Assembly (NCBI RefSeq): GCF_014229095.1
Contig: NZ_JAARZC010000003.1
Location: 124,001 to 188,000, forward strand
DNA from: Listeria cossartiae subsp. cayugensis
Lineage (GTDB): Bacteria > Bacillota > Bacilli > Lactobacillales > Listeriaceae
Length of the DNA: 64,000 nt
Direction: 5' to 3'
Positions 44,595 through 55,500 of this stretch are shown one piece after another. A program made the position numbers and the translations under genes. Under the pieces are notes generated by a model. That model was not told where the DNA came from, ran no database searches, and saw only the letters and a program-made list of their open reading frames with translations. Every line of letters starts with the position of its first letter. Position 1 is the stretch's first letter.

Positions 44595-44864
44595 AAATAT
44601 TGTGTAAAAACCAAATCCTTCACTGTTACTTTAATATTGAATCTAAAAATTTTTAATTAAAACTCTCATAAACGAATCGTCATGCACTAAACTGCAGATT
44701 GTTCTTTATTGTTCGTATTCCTTGACTTGTCCCTCGAGCCTTTTCAGCATAACATGCCCGCCGTTTGCATTAATATTTGAATTTGTTCTTTCAAATCTTC
44801 TCTACTGCACCCTCAAAACATAGCAAAATAGAGTGAAATTCTAAGCTTTTTAGCAATCGATTGG
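44595..44864. other. Gap with a faint toxin-module remnant
   Basis: No open gene. A minus-strand fragment around 44690-44800 reads NSNINANGGHVMLKRLEGQVKEYEQ-stop, whose GGHVM phrase hints at another toxin tip, and part of the repeat flank (CATGCACTAA) recurs near 44675. Confidence 0.35.
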
Positions 44865-45158
44865 CTATTTATACTCTATCTCAGTTTTCATAATAGGGTA
44901 TTTTCTATTAAAGTTGTTCAGCATCTCTTTTAATGAATTGGCTTCGTCTGGAATAGACTCTTCCAAGTCTGACCAATGTTCGAATATAATTTTCTCTGGT
45001 AATTCAACTAACCCTGTTATAGTATCCCAAAAAGCATCCCAATTTTCTCCATAATAATCAGGGAAATCAAGTTTTTGTTTTAATAAAATTTGTAACTCTT
45101 CTTTAGTTGATACTTTTTTTAAATCTATTGTAACTTCCTTTTTTGTCGAAGCACACAT
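44865..45158 (-). CDS. Barstar-family immunity protein
   Basis: About 97 residues. DFPDYYGENWDAFWDTITGLVELPEKIIFEHW is the classic barstar core, with the aromatic and acidic residues that block a barnase-type active site. ATG at 45158 follows AGGAGTG with 8-base spacing; an in-frame upstream start at 45194 is unlikely. It directly follows a truncated barnase-like tip. Intact, so it may still protect against barnase-type tips delivered by neighbours. Confidence 0.88.
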   Translation of the reverse strand: MCASTKKEVTIDLKKVSTKEELQILLKQKLDFPDYYGENWDAFWDTITGLVELPEKIIFEHWSDLEESIPDEANSLKEMLNNFNRKYPIMKTEIEYK

Positions 45159-45208
45159 ATTATTTTCACTCCTATGATTTCTAATAATTACCAATAAAAT
45201 GCATTGTT

Positions 45209-45427
45209 TTATAGTGCTGTTCCTGGTCTCTACTCTTTCTCAATTGCCAAATATTTTAAAATGAAATTATCTGGCAACTTACCAGTTTCTCTTAAACTAT
45301 CAACAAGCGGATTGGCCGTTTCTGTGGTTCCTAAAACATCTTTGTACTTTTCATATAATGTAACATTCTCAGGACTGTTAGCTCCATTTCCTGTTCCACT
45401 AGCCCCACCGACTTTCTTGGGGCTGGG
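45209..45427 (-). pseudogene. Truncated barnase-like toxin tip
   Basis: Minus-strand reading PSPKKVGGASGTGNG... then NPLVDSLRETGKLPDNFILKYLAIEKE-stop, RPGTAL-stop. It aligns with the barnase start (YLQ...KLPDNYITKxEAxxLGW). The TAG at 45230 stands where the family has GW, and the catalytic Glu/Arg/His half is absent. Ends at the leader of the barstar gene. A deletion plus a nonsense codon. Confidence 0.7.
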
Positions 45428-45453
45428 AAACCCACGTTTTAATAATAAACTAA

Positions 45454-45496
45454 AAATAATAGTCCTTTATAATAACACTTCAAAGGACTATTATTT
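45454..45496. terminator. Bidirectional-looking terminator
   Basis: AAATAATAGTCCTTT (45454-45468) pairs with AAAGGACTATTATTT (45482-45496), a perfect 15-bp stem just after the stop of the 131-residue barstar-like gene. Confidence 0.8.
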
Positions 45497-45516
45497 CGTT
45501 TAATTACATGAATATG

Positions 45517-45912
45517 CTATTTAACTAAATACACTTTAAACGAGCGGGGTTTCCCCTCAACAACTGTTTGAGTTACACCGTTTTCCCAAAAAGGTAAAAT
45601 ATCTTCTTTAAAAATTTCCATTACAATTTCTTTGGATTCAGTATCTTTTTTTAAGAAATCTGTATAATCTTTAATTATAATACAAAAACATGGATTATCA
45701 ATCCAACTTAAATCAGTCATCCAGTCTGTAAATGAATCCCATCCAATACTATCAGGTAGTAAAAATTTTTCCGCCATTAATTCCAGAAAAATTTTTTTGG
45801 TTTGAATATTATTTCCCTGGATATTAACAATATAGCACTCATTCTTTTTTGCGTTCTTCTCTAACTCTAAAATATCTATTGTATTTACTCTTAAAATTTC
45901 ATTTTTTGTCAT
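45517..45912 (-). CDS. Barstar-like immunity protein (second type)
   Basis: 131 residues. YIVNIQGNNIQTKKIFLELMAEKFLLPDSIGWDSFTDWMTDLSWID resembles the longer barstar-related proteins: helix, then LP...W-D-S/A-x-x-D-W-x-x-D-L-x-W. GGGAG precedes the ATG. No matching toxin remains beside it; hairpin copy D and the WapA immunity gene lie upstream. The second barstar-type gene within 1 kb suggests repeated exposure to barnase-type tips. Confidence 0.6.
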   Translation of the reverse strand: MTKNEILRVNTIDILELEKNAKKNECYIVNIQGNNIQTKKIFLELMAEKFLLPDSIGWDSFTDWMTDLSWIDNPCFCIIIKDYTDFLKKDTESKEIVMEIFKEDILPFWENGVTQTVVEGKPRSFKVYLVK

Positions 45913-46013
45913 AGATACTCCCTCTATTTAAGGCGTTCCGCTGTACTATTGGCATTTCAGCTTCGTTATTCTCGTATTAGGAATCAACACATTTCCAAGC
46001 AGTCCTTTATACG

Positions 46014-46047
46014 CATTTAAGAGAGCTCGTTCAAGCTCTCTTAAATG
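46014..46047. repeat. Dispersed hairpin repeat, copy D
   Basis: CATTTAAGAGAGCT (46014-46027), loop CGTTCA, AGCTCTCTTAAATG (46034-46047). Closest to the intact WapA; it follows the WapA immunity gene and could terminate the wapA transcript. Confidence 0.85.
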
Positions 46048-46134
46048 AATCATCATGCACTAACTACAGCTAGCTTTTTACTAGCTACTTTATTGTCAAT
46101 CTTGTTATAGAAGCGCATTATTTATTTTATAAAG

Positions 46135-46524
46135 CTATATTTCCAAACTACTTTTAACTTTTTTTAGCAGTTCTATAAACTCATTTCCTTCTGGATTTCT
46201 TTCCGCCTCTTTTTTTACATTCTCATCTAAATAAGCATAAAATGTTTTAAAATCTAAGTATGCTATTTGATCAATCTCTACAGCTGGGAATCCTAATTCA
46301 ACTAAAACATGTTTATCATCTAACGGTCTTGGTAATTGCGCCATATCGTAGTCGTCTAAGTCTTTTTGAAAAAAAACAAAAACTATTTCTTGTCCATATC
46401 CTTCTTTTTCTTTAAAAGCAGACAAAGCCTTTTTCAAATATTTTCCACTAATTATTGAAAAATACGTTAACATAAGTTGATCTATACTTTTCTTGTCTTC
46501 TAAAAGTTGAAATTCATTTTGCAT
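46135..46524 (-). CDS. Likely cognate immunity protein of WapA
   Basis: 129-134 residues, soluble and acidic, starting MQNEFQLLEDKKSIDQLMLTYFSIISGKYLKKAL and carrying a DLDDYDMAQLPRPLDDKHVLVELGFPAVEIDQIAYLDF core. ATG at 46524 or TTG at 46539; both lie within 25 bases of the WapA stop, so it is translated with the toxin. Position is the main reason for the call. No family name offered. Confidence 0.7.
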   Translation of the reverse strand: MQNEFQLLEDKKSIDQLMLTYFSIISGKYLKKALSAFKEKEGYGQEIVFVFFQKDLDDYDMAQLPRPLDDKHVLVELGFPAVEIDQIAYLDFKTFYAYLDENVKKEAERNPEGNEFIELLKKVKSSLEI

Positions 46525-46544
46525 AATATCACTATCCAATCGTT

Positions 46545-49500
46545 TTAGTTTAACACCGGATAAAAGTTAGTTATTTTTCCCGCATCATCTAAATAACCTA
46601 TAAATTTCAATCCGTTTGAAGATGTTCCAATAACTGTCCGACCATCTGGTTGGATTTTCCCATTGTTCATGGCAGACTGCCCCCATTCAAACATTTTCTC
46701 ATTACTAATTTTAGTAGGGTCATAAACTGTTTTTGGATCATTAATATCCTTGTAAGATACTGGTTTTGCAACCTCACCAGTCATATCTTTCCTAGGTATT
46801 TTGTATTTTATTTCATAAATACCATCAATAGTTGGGTGCGCTTTTTTGGAAACAATCAAGTCTTCTGGATTAAACCCTTGATTCTTTAATGCCTTATTGA
46901 ACTCGTCCATATTATGCCCGCCAACAACACCTTTTTTGGTGTTGACCGTCTCTACATTTTCCAAATGATTCTTTGAATTACTACCAAACTCAAAATCATT
47001 GGCTCCAGTAGTTTCCTCTTTTGCTTTCCCTTTCTCAATATTCGAAGCCAAATCCTTCGCGTCTTGGAAAAAGTTAGCTCCGCTGCTTACTATTAAAGCT
47101 GCACTTCCTGTGATTATGGTTAATCCGGCTATATTGAGTGGCACTCCGATTGCTGCTCCGGCACCTGTTCCGTCCAGTACCACACCGCCGGTTTCTACGC
47201 CTGCCCCAAGGACGATTCCCCCAATACCGAGCAAAATACTCGATGAATCAAAAATTAACCTTCCAATGTAATAGCGGTTATCATCGCCATACACTTCCTT
47301 ATTTTTACCAATAGTTTCTACGTTTCCACCGGTAACACTGTTTACTAGACTATCCAACACACCTACGCCGATTGGTTCAAGATTATCACAAATTGATTTC
47401 ATTGTTTTTTCTAAACGAACGGCATGGTTCGCCTGAGCTACTAATAGTTTAGCACCAGCTTTGACGACTTGTTTTTTTGTTTCTTTTGAAATTGTTTTGA
47501 TTGCGCTTTTTGCTTTAGATATAACTTTTTTGCCGGCTTTTTTCACTGTTTGTACTTTTTTCTTCACGGTTTGTTTGACTTGGTTATATTTTTTCTGAAC
47601 CACTTTTTTGGCTGCTTTGTAAACTTTTTTTGCCGTTTTCGTGACTTGTTTAATCGATTTCTTTGCTGCTTTCTTGAATTTCGTCACTGTTTTTTGTACT
47701 TTTTTGGTTACTTTTTTGACGGCGCGTTTGATTTTTTTGGTGGTTTTCTTGATGGCTTTTTGTACTTTTTTTACAACGCGTTTTACTTTTTTGACGGTTT
47801 TCTTAACTACTTGTTTTACTTTTTTGACGCCTTTACTTACTTTTTTCACGGCTTTTTTAGCTTTTTTGGTTGCTTTTTTGAGCCATTTTGGTATGTTTCC
47901 GCTTGGATCTCCGAATGACATTGGATTGTTGATGCCGTAAATGTAGCGGTTTTGGCTACGTGGGTCGTCTAGGGCTCCTCTGTAGTTATCGGCTTGTTGG
48001 AAACGGCCAGTGTTTGTATCATAATTTCGGGCGCGTAGGTTTTGTGTGTCGCTTGTATCGTGCATTTGCGCGCGGTAACCGATTTGATTCGCCACTGGGG
48101 CTGTCGCAAGTGCGGTGCCATAGTCAGTGTAGTCGTAGTCGGTATTTGTTTCGCCGTCTGACGTTGTTGCGATGTCGGTTAGTCCGTTTTCGTGATAGCT
48201 TTCTTCGTCTGTACCGATTATTTGGTTGTCATCGCCAAAGCGGAAAGCGGTCTTGGTCGTGCTTGTTTCGCCGTCGTCTTCTGTCGTCTCGTTAAGCTGG
48301 GCGACTTGGGTGTATTCTTGGGTTAAATCATTGACGTAGCGAATGGTATTTACCGTTTGGTAGCCGACTGTTTGATTCAGTTTCGTAGTGCGCTGGCTAC
48401 TGTCGCTGGCTTTAAGATTCGTTTTGCCTTGGATACCCTTTTTAGTAGTTGTATCTTTGCTTGCTTCTGCGTATGCTGGGCAGCCTTTAGACGTTTCTTT
48501 GGCACGAGTTTCTAGTTGTCCCGCTAGTGTTGTTTTGCCTTTTTGACTATCTTTGTCGTATTCTGTAATCCATTCACTTAGCGATCCTTTGAAGGACTTG
48601 GTTTTGTCTGTGATAGTTTCTTTACCTATACGATTGCCAAATGCGTCATATGTGTATGTCGTCTGGTTGCCTTCGTTGTCGGCGGATTGAATCAGTTGGT
48701 TTTCGCCATTGTACGTGTATGTTTCTACTTTACCACTTCGTAAGGCTTTTTTGGTAATGTTTCCGTTTTTGTCGTACGTGTAGGTTGTGTCTTCATCACC
48801 ATCTGCTTTAATCATTGCGAGTGCGTTGTCATCGTCGTAATGATAGTCTTCCGTGGTTTTCTTGCCGTTTTTATTACGTAATAGTTTGCTTCTGTTACCG
48901 TTAGCATCATAGATATACGTAATTTTTTCGGTTGTTTCGTCTTTGGTTATTGTTGTTTCGGTCAGTTGGTCATCGGCATCATAGGTGTGGCTCTTGGTTT
49001 GTTTTTCGCCACTTTGATTGATGGTTTCTTTGGCTACATTACCGTTTTCATCGTAGCTGTAGTCAAATGATGCGATGGCTTCACCGGCTTTATTTTTGGT
49101 GATGACTTGTTCGGTTTCGCCAGTTGCTGTGTATTTATAACTCGTCGTTGTGCCATTGCTGTAATGAATGCTCAGTGGCAGGCCGTTCGCGTCGTAAGTG
49201 TAGCTGGTTTTCTTGCCGTCTGATTCGATTACGTCGGTTAGCAGGTTGGCGTCATTGTAGCGGTAAGATACGCGCGTGTTATCTGGATAAATGAGCGCTG
49301 TTTTGCGGCCGATTGTATCGTATTCGTATTTCAATGTTTCACCGTTTGCATCTTTGACTGATAGTACGTCACCAAATTTGTTATAAGTAAACTCGGATGT
49401 TCCGTCTTTTGATGTAGCGGTTTTTACGTCGTCATTGCTGTCATAGGTGTATTTGTAGCTACCACCATCAAATTGTTGCTCGACTAAATTGTTTAGTTCA

Positions 49501-52500
49501 TCGTATTTATAAGTTGTTTTTTCACCATCTGGCTTGGTTTTAGACTTCAAGGAACCGTCTAGTTGGTATTCGTATTTTTCGGTTTTGCCTTCTGGTGTTA
49601 CTTCTTTAACAAGGTCACTGCGATCATTGTAGCTATATTTTGTGACAAAACCTTTGGCGTCTTTGATTGACGTGACGTTATCTACTTTGTCGTAAGTGTA
49701 AGTTGATTTTTGTCCTAGTCGGTTTTGTGCTGCTGTCATGCGATCTAGTGAGTCGTATTGGAAGCGTTCTTTGTTGCCTTTTGCATCTGTTGTTTCGCTA
49801 AGATTCTCGTTGCCATCATAGGCCATTTTTGTTGTGTGACCTTTGGCATCTGTAATAGAAGTTAGCAAGTTACGCGCATCGTATTGGTATTTAGTTATTG
49901 CGTTTGTTGGGTCTTTGATGCTGATAACTTGGTCGTTTTTATTGTAACGATACTCCGTGCTTGCTGCGAGTGGGTCGATTTCTTTGGTCATGTTACCTTT
50001 TTTGTCGTAGGTGTATTTGTAGGCTTGGTTACCTGGGTCAATCATAGAGGTAACGTTGCCGACTTTGTCATACTGAATTTTAGTATCATTACCACGAACA
50101 TCTCGCATTGCAGTAACACGGTCCAGTTTATCGTACGTATAACCGACAGAAAGTTTGTTAGGATACGTAATTTGAGTCATCCGTTGGGTATCGTCGTAAG
50201 TGTAGCGCGTGATTCGACCTTGGATGTCTTTTTTCGTGCTTTGTTGCCCAAATTTGTCATAAGTATAGCTGGCAATTGCTTTTTTCTGCTGATTATCACT
50301 TTCTTCGATAAGATCGCCGTATTCGTTATACTTGTAGCTTTGTTTATAGCCAATCGGGTCCGTTTTAGATAAAAGTTGATCGTCTTTATCGTAGCTATAT
50401 GTTGTCGCATTACCATTTGCGTCAAGTTCTTCGGTGATGTTGCCACGTAGGTCGTATTTAAATGTCGACGTGGTACCATAAGGCTCTTTGACTGTCAAAA
50501 TGTTATCTGCTTTGTCGTACGTATATTTCGTTGTGTTACCGCGCTTATCTGTTTCCTTGATAAGGCGTCCTGCTGCGTCATAGCTGTTCAGGAGTTTGAA
50601 TCCAGCTGCATCAATTTCGGTTGTTAGGCGTCCTAATTGGTCGTAGCCGAATTGTGTTTTATTTCCTTCTGCATCTATTTGGCTTGTTACTAAACCTGTT
50701 GCGTCGAAAGTTTGTTTTGTTGTACCGCCATTTTCATCGGTAACTGCTGTGACATTGCCATTAGCATCGTAGGTTACGCTTGATTTAGCACCCGCTGGAT
50801 TCGTTGTCGTAATCAGCTCGTCGTTGCCGTTGTATTGGTAGCTCGTTGTTTCACCTAGTGGGTTTGTTTCGGACAACAAATTACCTTCTGCATCGTAATT
50901 ATAAGTGTACTTGCCACTATTTGGTAAAACTTCTGATGTGATATCGCCGCGCTTATTGTATTCAATGCTTTGCGCTTTGCCTGTTGGGTTTTGTTGTTTC
51001 ACTAGGCGGTTGGCTGCATCGTATTCGTAGCTCGTTTTGTTGCCTCGCATGTCTGTTTTACTGCTGACATTGCCGAATGTGTCATAGCTGTAGGCTTCAC
51101 TGCGTCCTTTGCGGTCAGCAACACGCGTTATATCACCAATTGCATTGTATGTGTAGCTTTCTTTTTGACCTGTATTGTCTTGTTGTTCTAGCAGTCTGTC
51201 CATTTTGTCGTAAGTGTAAGTTGCTTTAGTGCCATCTGGATTTTTTTGCTCAGTGACACGGTCCGCCATATCGTAACTATAGGTAGTTTTACGACCTAGT
51301 GGATCGGTACTTGTTGTCAGATTTCCACGATTATCGTAGTCATATGTTGTTTCGTTGCCCAGAGCATCAATAATTTCAGAAACTTCGCCCGTTTTTGTGT
51401 AATGATAGTTTGTTTCGTTGCCATATGGGTCTATTTCTGTAATTAAATTACCATTTTTATTATAGCGATATTGCGTGATATCGTTTGTTGGTGAAATCTC
51501 TGTTTCAACTAAATTGAGCGCATTATAGGTGTATTTTGTAGTGTTACCTTCTGCGTCCGTTTGGCGAATCACATTACCTGCGTTGTCATATGCCATCGTT
51601 ATAGCATGGCCATTGCCGTCTGTGATTTTCGTGACATTGCCATCCGCATCGTATACATAGTGCGTCTTTTCGCCAAGCTCATCGGTTTCGATTTGCACTT
51701 GATCGACTTTATCAAAACTATAACGTTTCACGCCACCAGCTGCATCTTGTTCGGAGGTTACGCTGCCATTCTCGTCGTAGGTATATGTCGAAACACGTCC
51801 AGCTTCTTTTAATTTTGTTGTGTTTCCGTTCGCATCAAATTCGTACGTCTGAACATTGCCAGCTTGATCGACGAAACGTGTAATATTGTCCATTGCATCG
51901 TAGCTGAATTCTTCGGTTGTGTCATCTGGATACGTAATTTTCGTGACATTGCCATCTGCATCATAGGCATAATTTGTCTCATTGCCGAGTGGGTCTATTT
52001 CTTTTGTTTTATAGCCTGATTTTGCATCATATTGATAGCTTGTTTTTTGACCATCTTCGGTTTCTTCGGATAATTTTTGACCAAGCGCATCATAGTGATA
52101 GGTAATGTCCGCACCATCTGCAGCAGTCACTTTTATCCGTCGGTTTAGCGCATCATAACTAAATTTCTCTGTGTTTCCGAGTGGATCGGTTTCACTAATT
52201 TTATTACCATTGCCGTCATATTTGTATTTTGTCACGCCACCAAGCGGATTCGTTTCCTTGATTAAACGGTCAAAAGCATCATATTCAAAAGTAGTGCTGT
52301 TGCCATTCAAATCAGTTTCGCTTATCTTATTGCCGTTTGTATCATAGGCATAAGTCATCGCTGCGCCATTCGCGTTCCACTCGCGCACTAGCTCGCCGCG
52401 TGCATTACGTTCATATTTCTCTGACTTACCATTTGCATCTGTAATACTACTCAACATCGACAAACTATCATAGGCATAGGTTGTCTCATTGCCACGACCA

Positions 52501-55500
52501 TCTGTTACTTTTGTCGGGTTTCCTTTTGCATCATAGGCAGTCTTTGTTACCGCGCCATTCGCATCTGTTTCTGAAACTACTTGACCATCTTCATTATGCG
52601 TGAATTTTTGTACGCCTCCGTTTGGTGCAGTTATTTGCACAACATTGCCTTTGGAATCGTATGTGTAGCTCGTTACACCGCCACGGCTATCTGTTTTTCG
52701 GATCAATTGATTTTTCGCGTCAAATTCGTTCGTTTCCGTTGTTCCGTCTGGATATACCGTTTTCGTCAGATTTCCATTTGCATCATTTTCAAAAGTGGTC
52801 GTATTCCCCAGCTGATCTACAGAAGCGACTAATTGATGCTTGTCGTTATATTTATTTTCTGTCGTCGTATCATCAGCATACTCAATCTTTGTCGTTTGCA
52901 AGCGGTCATTAAAATAAACTACTTTCTTATTGCCATTGAAATCGGTTGTCGTTGTTTTTCCAGACTCATATTTCAACGTGGCAGTATTGCCTTCTCCGTC
53001 TGTCTGCTCCGTTACACGACCATCCGCGTCAAATGTATTCTTAATTAATAAATTCCCATCGTTATCTTTATATGATGTCATATGGTGTTCTGAATCATAC
53101 TGGTAGGTAATTGCTTTCCCAGTTTGATCCACCACTTTCGTCAGGTTTCCATCTTCATCATATGAATAAGCCAATTTCCCGCCATCAGGTAATATGATCT
53201 CCTTCAAGTGTCCATCCGCATCCCATGCATACTGCAACACTTTTCCAGAGCCAGTGACCATTTTCACCAATTCACCATCAGCGTTATACGTATAATTCGT
53301 TACATTCCCAGCCTTACTTGTCACTTTTAAAAGTTGACCATTTGCAGCAAAAAGAGAGATGTTTCCTGTTTCTAAATCCACAACCTCAAATTCACGCGCG
53401 CCATCTTTATTCACTTTTTTCGAAAGCTCAAGTGGCTCATCTTCCTCTATCTCAAAAGTTCCGTCAGATTGCTTCTCAAAGAACACACTCCCACCATCCG
53501 AGCGCGCCAACATCACTGCACCGCCTTCTAAGAAACCTAACTGGTCCGTCAAATTAAAGGTCCAGTTTCGTCCCATTGGGCTGTCTTTACCTTGAGCCAT
53601 CGAATTGTATGTCCGCGTAATCGTCTGTTGCTCATCGAAATCAAACCATTTCGCATCTTCCATATTATAAAGCAAGTTCCCACTATCAAAATTAATCGGT
53701 TCATAGCCAAATGTACAATGCTTGCCGCGCCCTATAGCTAGCGCATCAAGTCGCATCTTATCTGCCGTATCGTAATTTCCCGACTGATAGGCTTTACCCG
53801 CATTTTTTTGCGGATTCCGAATAAACACTACATTCCCTTGAACGAGCAATTCATCCTTCATATTATTATCCAGCATAAACTGCGACCGCTTATTAGCAAT
53901 CCCGTAAAATTTCAGCAAGCGTGGCAACGAGTCTAGCCCTGTCACCTTGTAAATCTGGAACGTATCATATTTCTTACTTACCGATTCATTTCCATCCTTA
54001 ATTTCTGCTTCCACTTGATACAAATGATTCTCTTTCAAAACACCTTTTAAAAGTAGTGTGTTCGTCTGCCAGTTACTCATCAACTCGCGGTATTCCTGCG
54101 TTTCACTACTCAATTTCGGATAATTCGGGAATAAATAATCTCGACCAATCGACGGATCTGTACCGCTAAATGTCACCTTTTTATTATCTGATGTATCAAT
54201 AATTTTATAATTAATCTTGGCATCGGGACGACCAACGCCATCCATTCCAAGTGCTGTAAAATCAAGTTTTCCATCATTATTCGCGCTTACAAATGGACGC
54301 AAATAGAGCTTCGTATCTTTGAGTGGCATATCCGCATCAATCGGCGGACGCTCGCGGTGCTTAAATACCACATATGGCGACTCGCTCGTAACACCAGATT
54401 TAGGCGCAGCAAATATATCAGCTTGCGAATATGGCATTTCAAAGGAATTCACTTTTGCCGTTTTTACAATCACGCCGTTGTTTTTACCACCATTCACCCA
54501 ATCCTTCGCAACGTTTGTAATATCAAAGGAAATACGTCGATTCGCATCATCAATTTTCCCGATATACGTCTCTTTACCGTCTACGTTTGCAGGTGGACCA
54601 TACGGAAAACCAAGACTTTTAAATTTACCATATGTTAAATCATCAATATTCCCAACGTCTTTTGTAATTCCATGCACTTCAAATAAACGCTTCACAACGT
54701 TTCCTTTACTATCTTTTGCACGGTCTCCCCAGAAGCCTTGCGTTCCTCTTCTAAAAAGCGACAACTCCGCCGATTCGATTTCACGGTTTGTGCCAATTTT
54801 CTTAATTTCACTATCAGGTACTTTCACCACACCATACGTGATAAAATGGGCTGCACCCTCCGTTCCAGAGTTATTCCCATCATCATAGCCGATATACATG
54901 TACGGCTGGAAAGAATACGCCACATCGTCTCGGTACTGACGCAAACTAGTGGCCTGAATTCCATTTGTAATTTTTGTACTCACAAATGAAACAGCGACTT
55001 TAGCTAAATTACCCGTCACTTTTTTCGTACTGAGCTTTGCGACTTGCAATTGATAGCCGGTTTCCGTTTTCTCCGTTTTCGCGGTTAACGTATCAATTAC
55101 AGACCCCGTTTCATCTTCTAAAACTGGGCTTGGAATCGCACCAATCAAATCTTCCCCGCGGTAAATCAATGTCGCCGCACGTTTTTCATCGTCTTTCAAG
55201 GTCACATCAGCAGGAACCGTCAAATCAAATGTAACCTGCTGCTCCGAATCCTCGCCGGCTTTCACATACTGCCCGAGCTCCATTCCAAAACTGTCCGCCT
55301 CTAGCGTAAACGGCTCTGTTTTAGCATCTTCACTCGCATACATAATTCGATTATCCTTCGCTACAACCTGCGCCAAATCAGCCTCGCCACTAGGACGAAC
55401 TGCCACATTTGCGCCGTCTAAGCTAAGCGTTGGCATCGCGTCTTCTGTAACCACTTTTGGCGTCGTGATTTCTCGAGCCGTCTCATTTGCTGCCCATGTT

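Noticed and set aside
45204-45503. Plus-strand ORF of 99 residues
   Set aside because: No ribosome site; it is the complement of the barnase-like remnant and a terminator.
37770-46545. Prophage or insertion element as the cause of the low-GC array
   Set aside because: No integrase, transposase, portal or terminal inverted repeats found; the pieces are toxin tips and immunity genes related to the adjacent WapA.
47550-47905. Low-complexity Lys-rich coding as a histone-like gene
   Set aside because: It is in frame inside WapA, between the Rhs core and the pre-toxin; no start of its own.
48600-53300. Periodic DNA repeats that could suggest a CRISPR array or tandem repeat
   Set aside because: They are degenerate in-frame YD repeats of about 20 codons with no identical repeat units or spacers.
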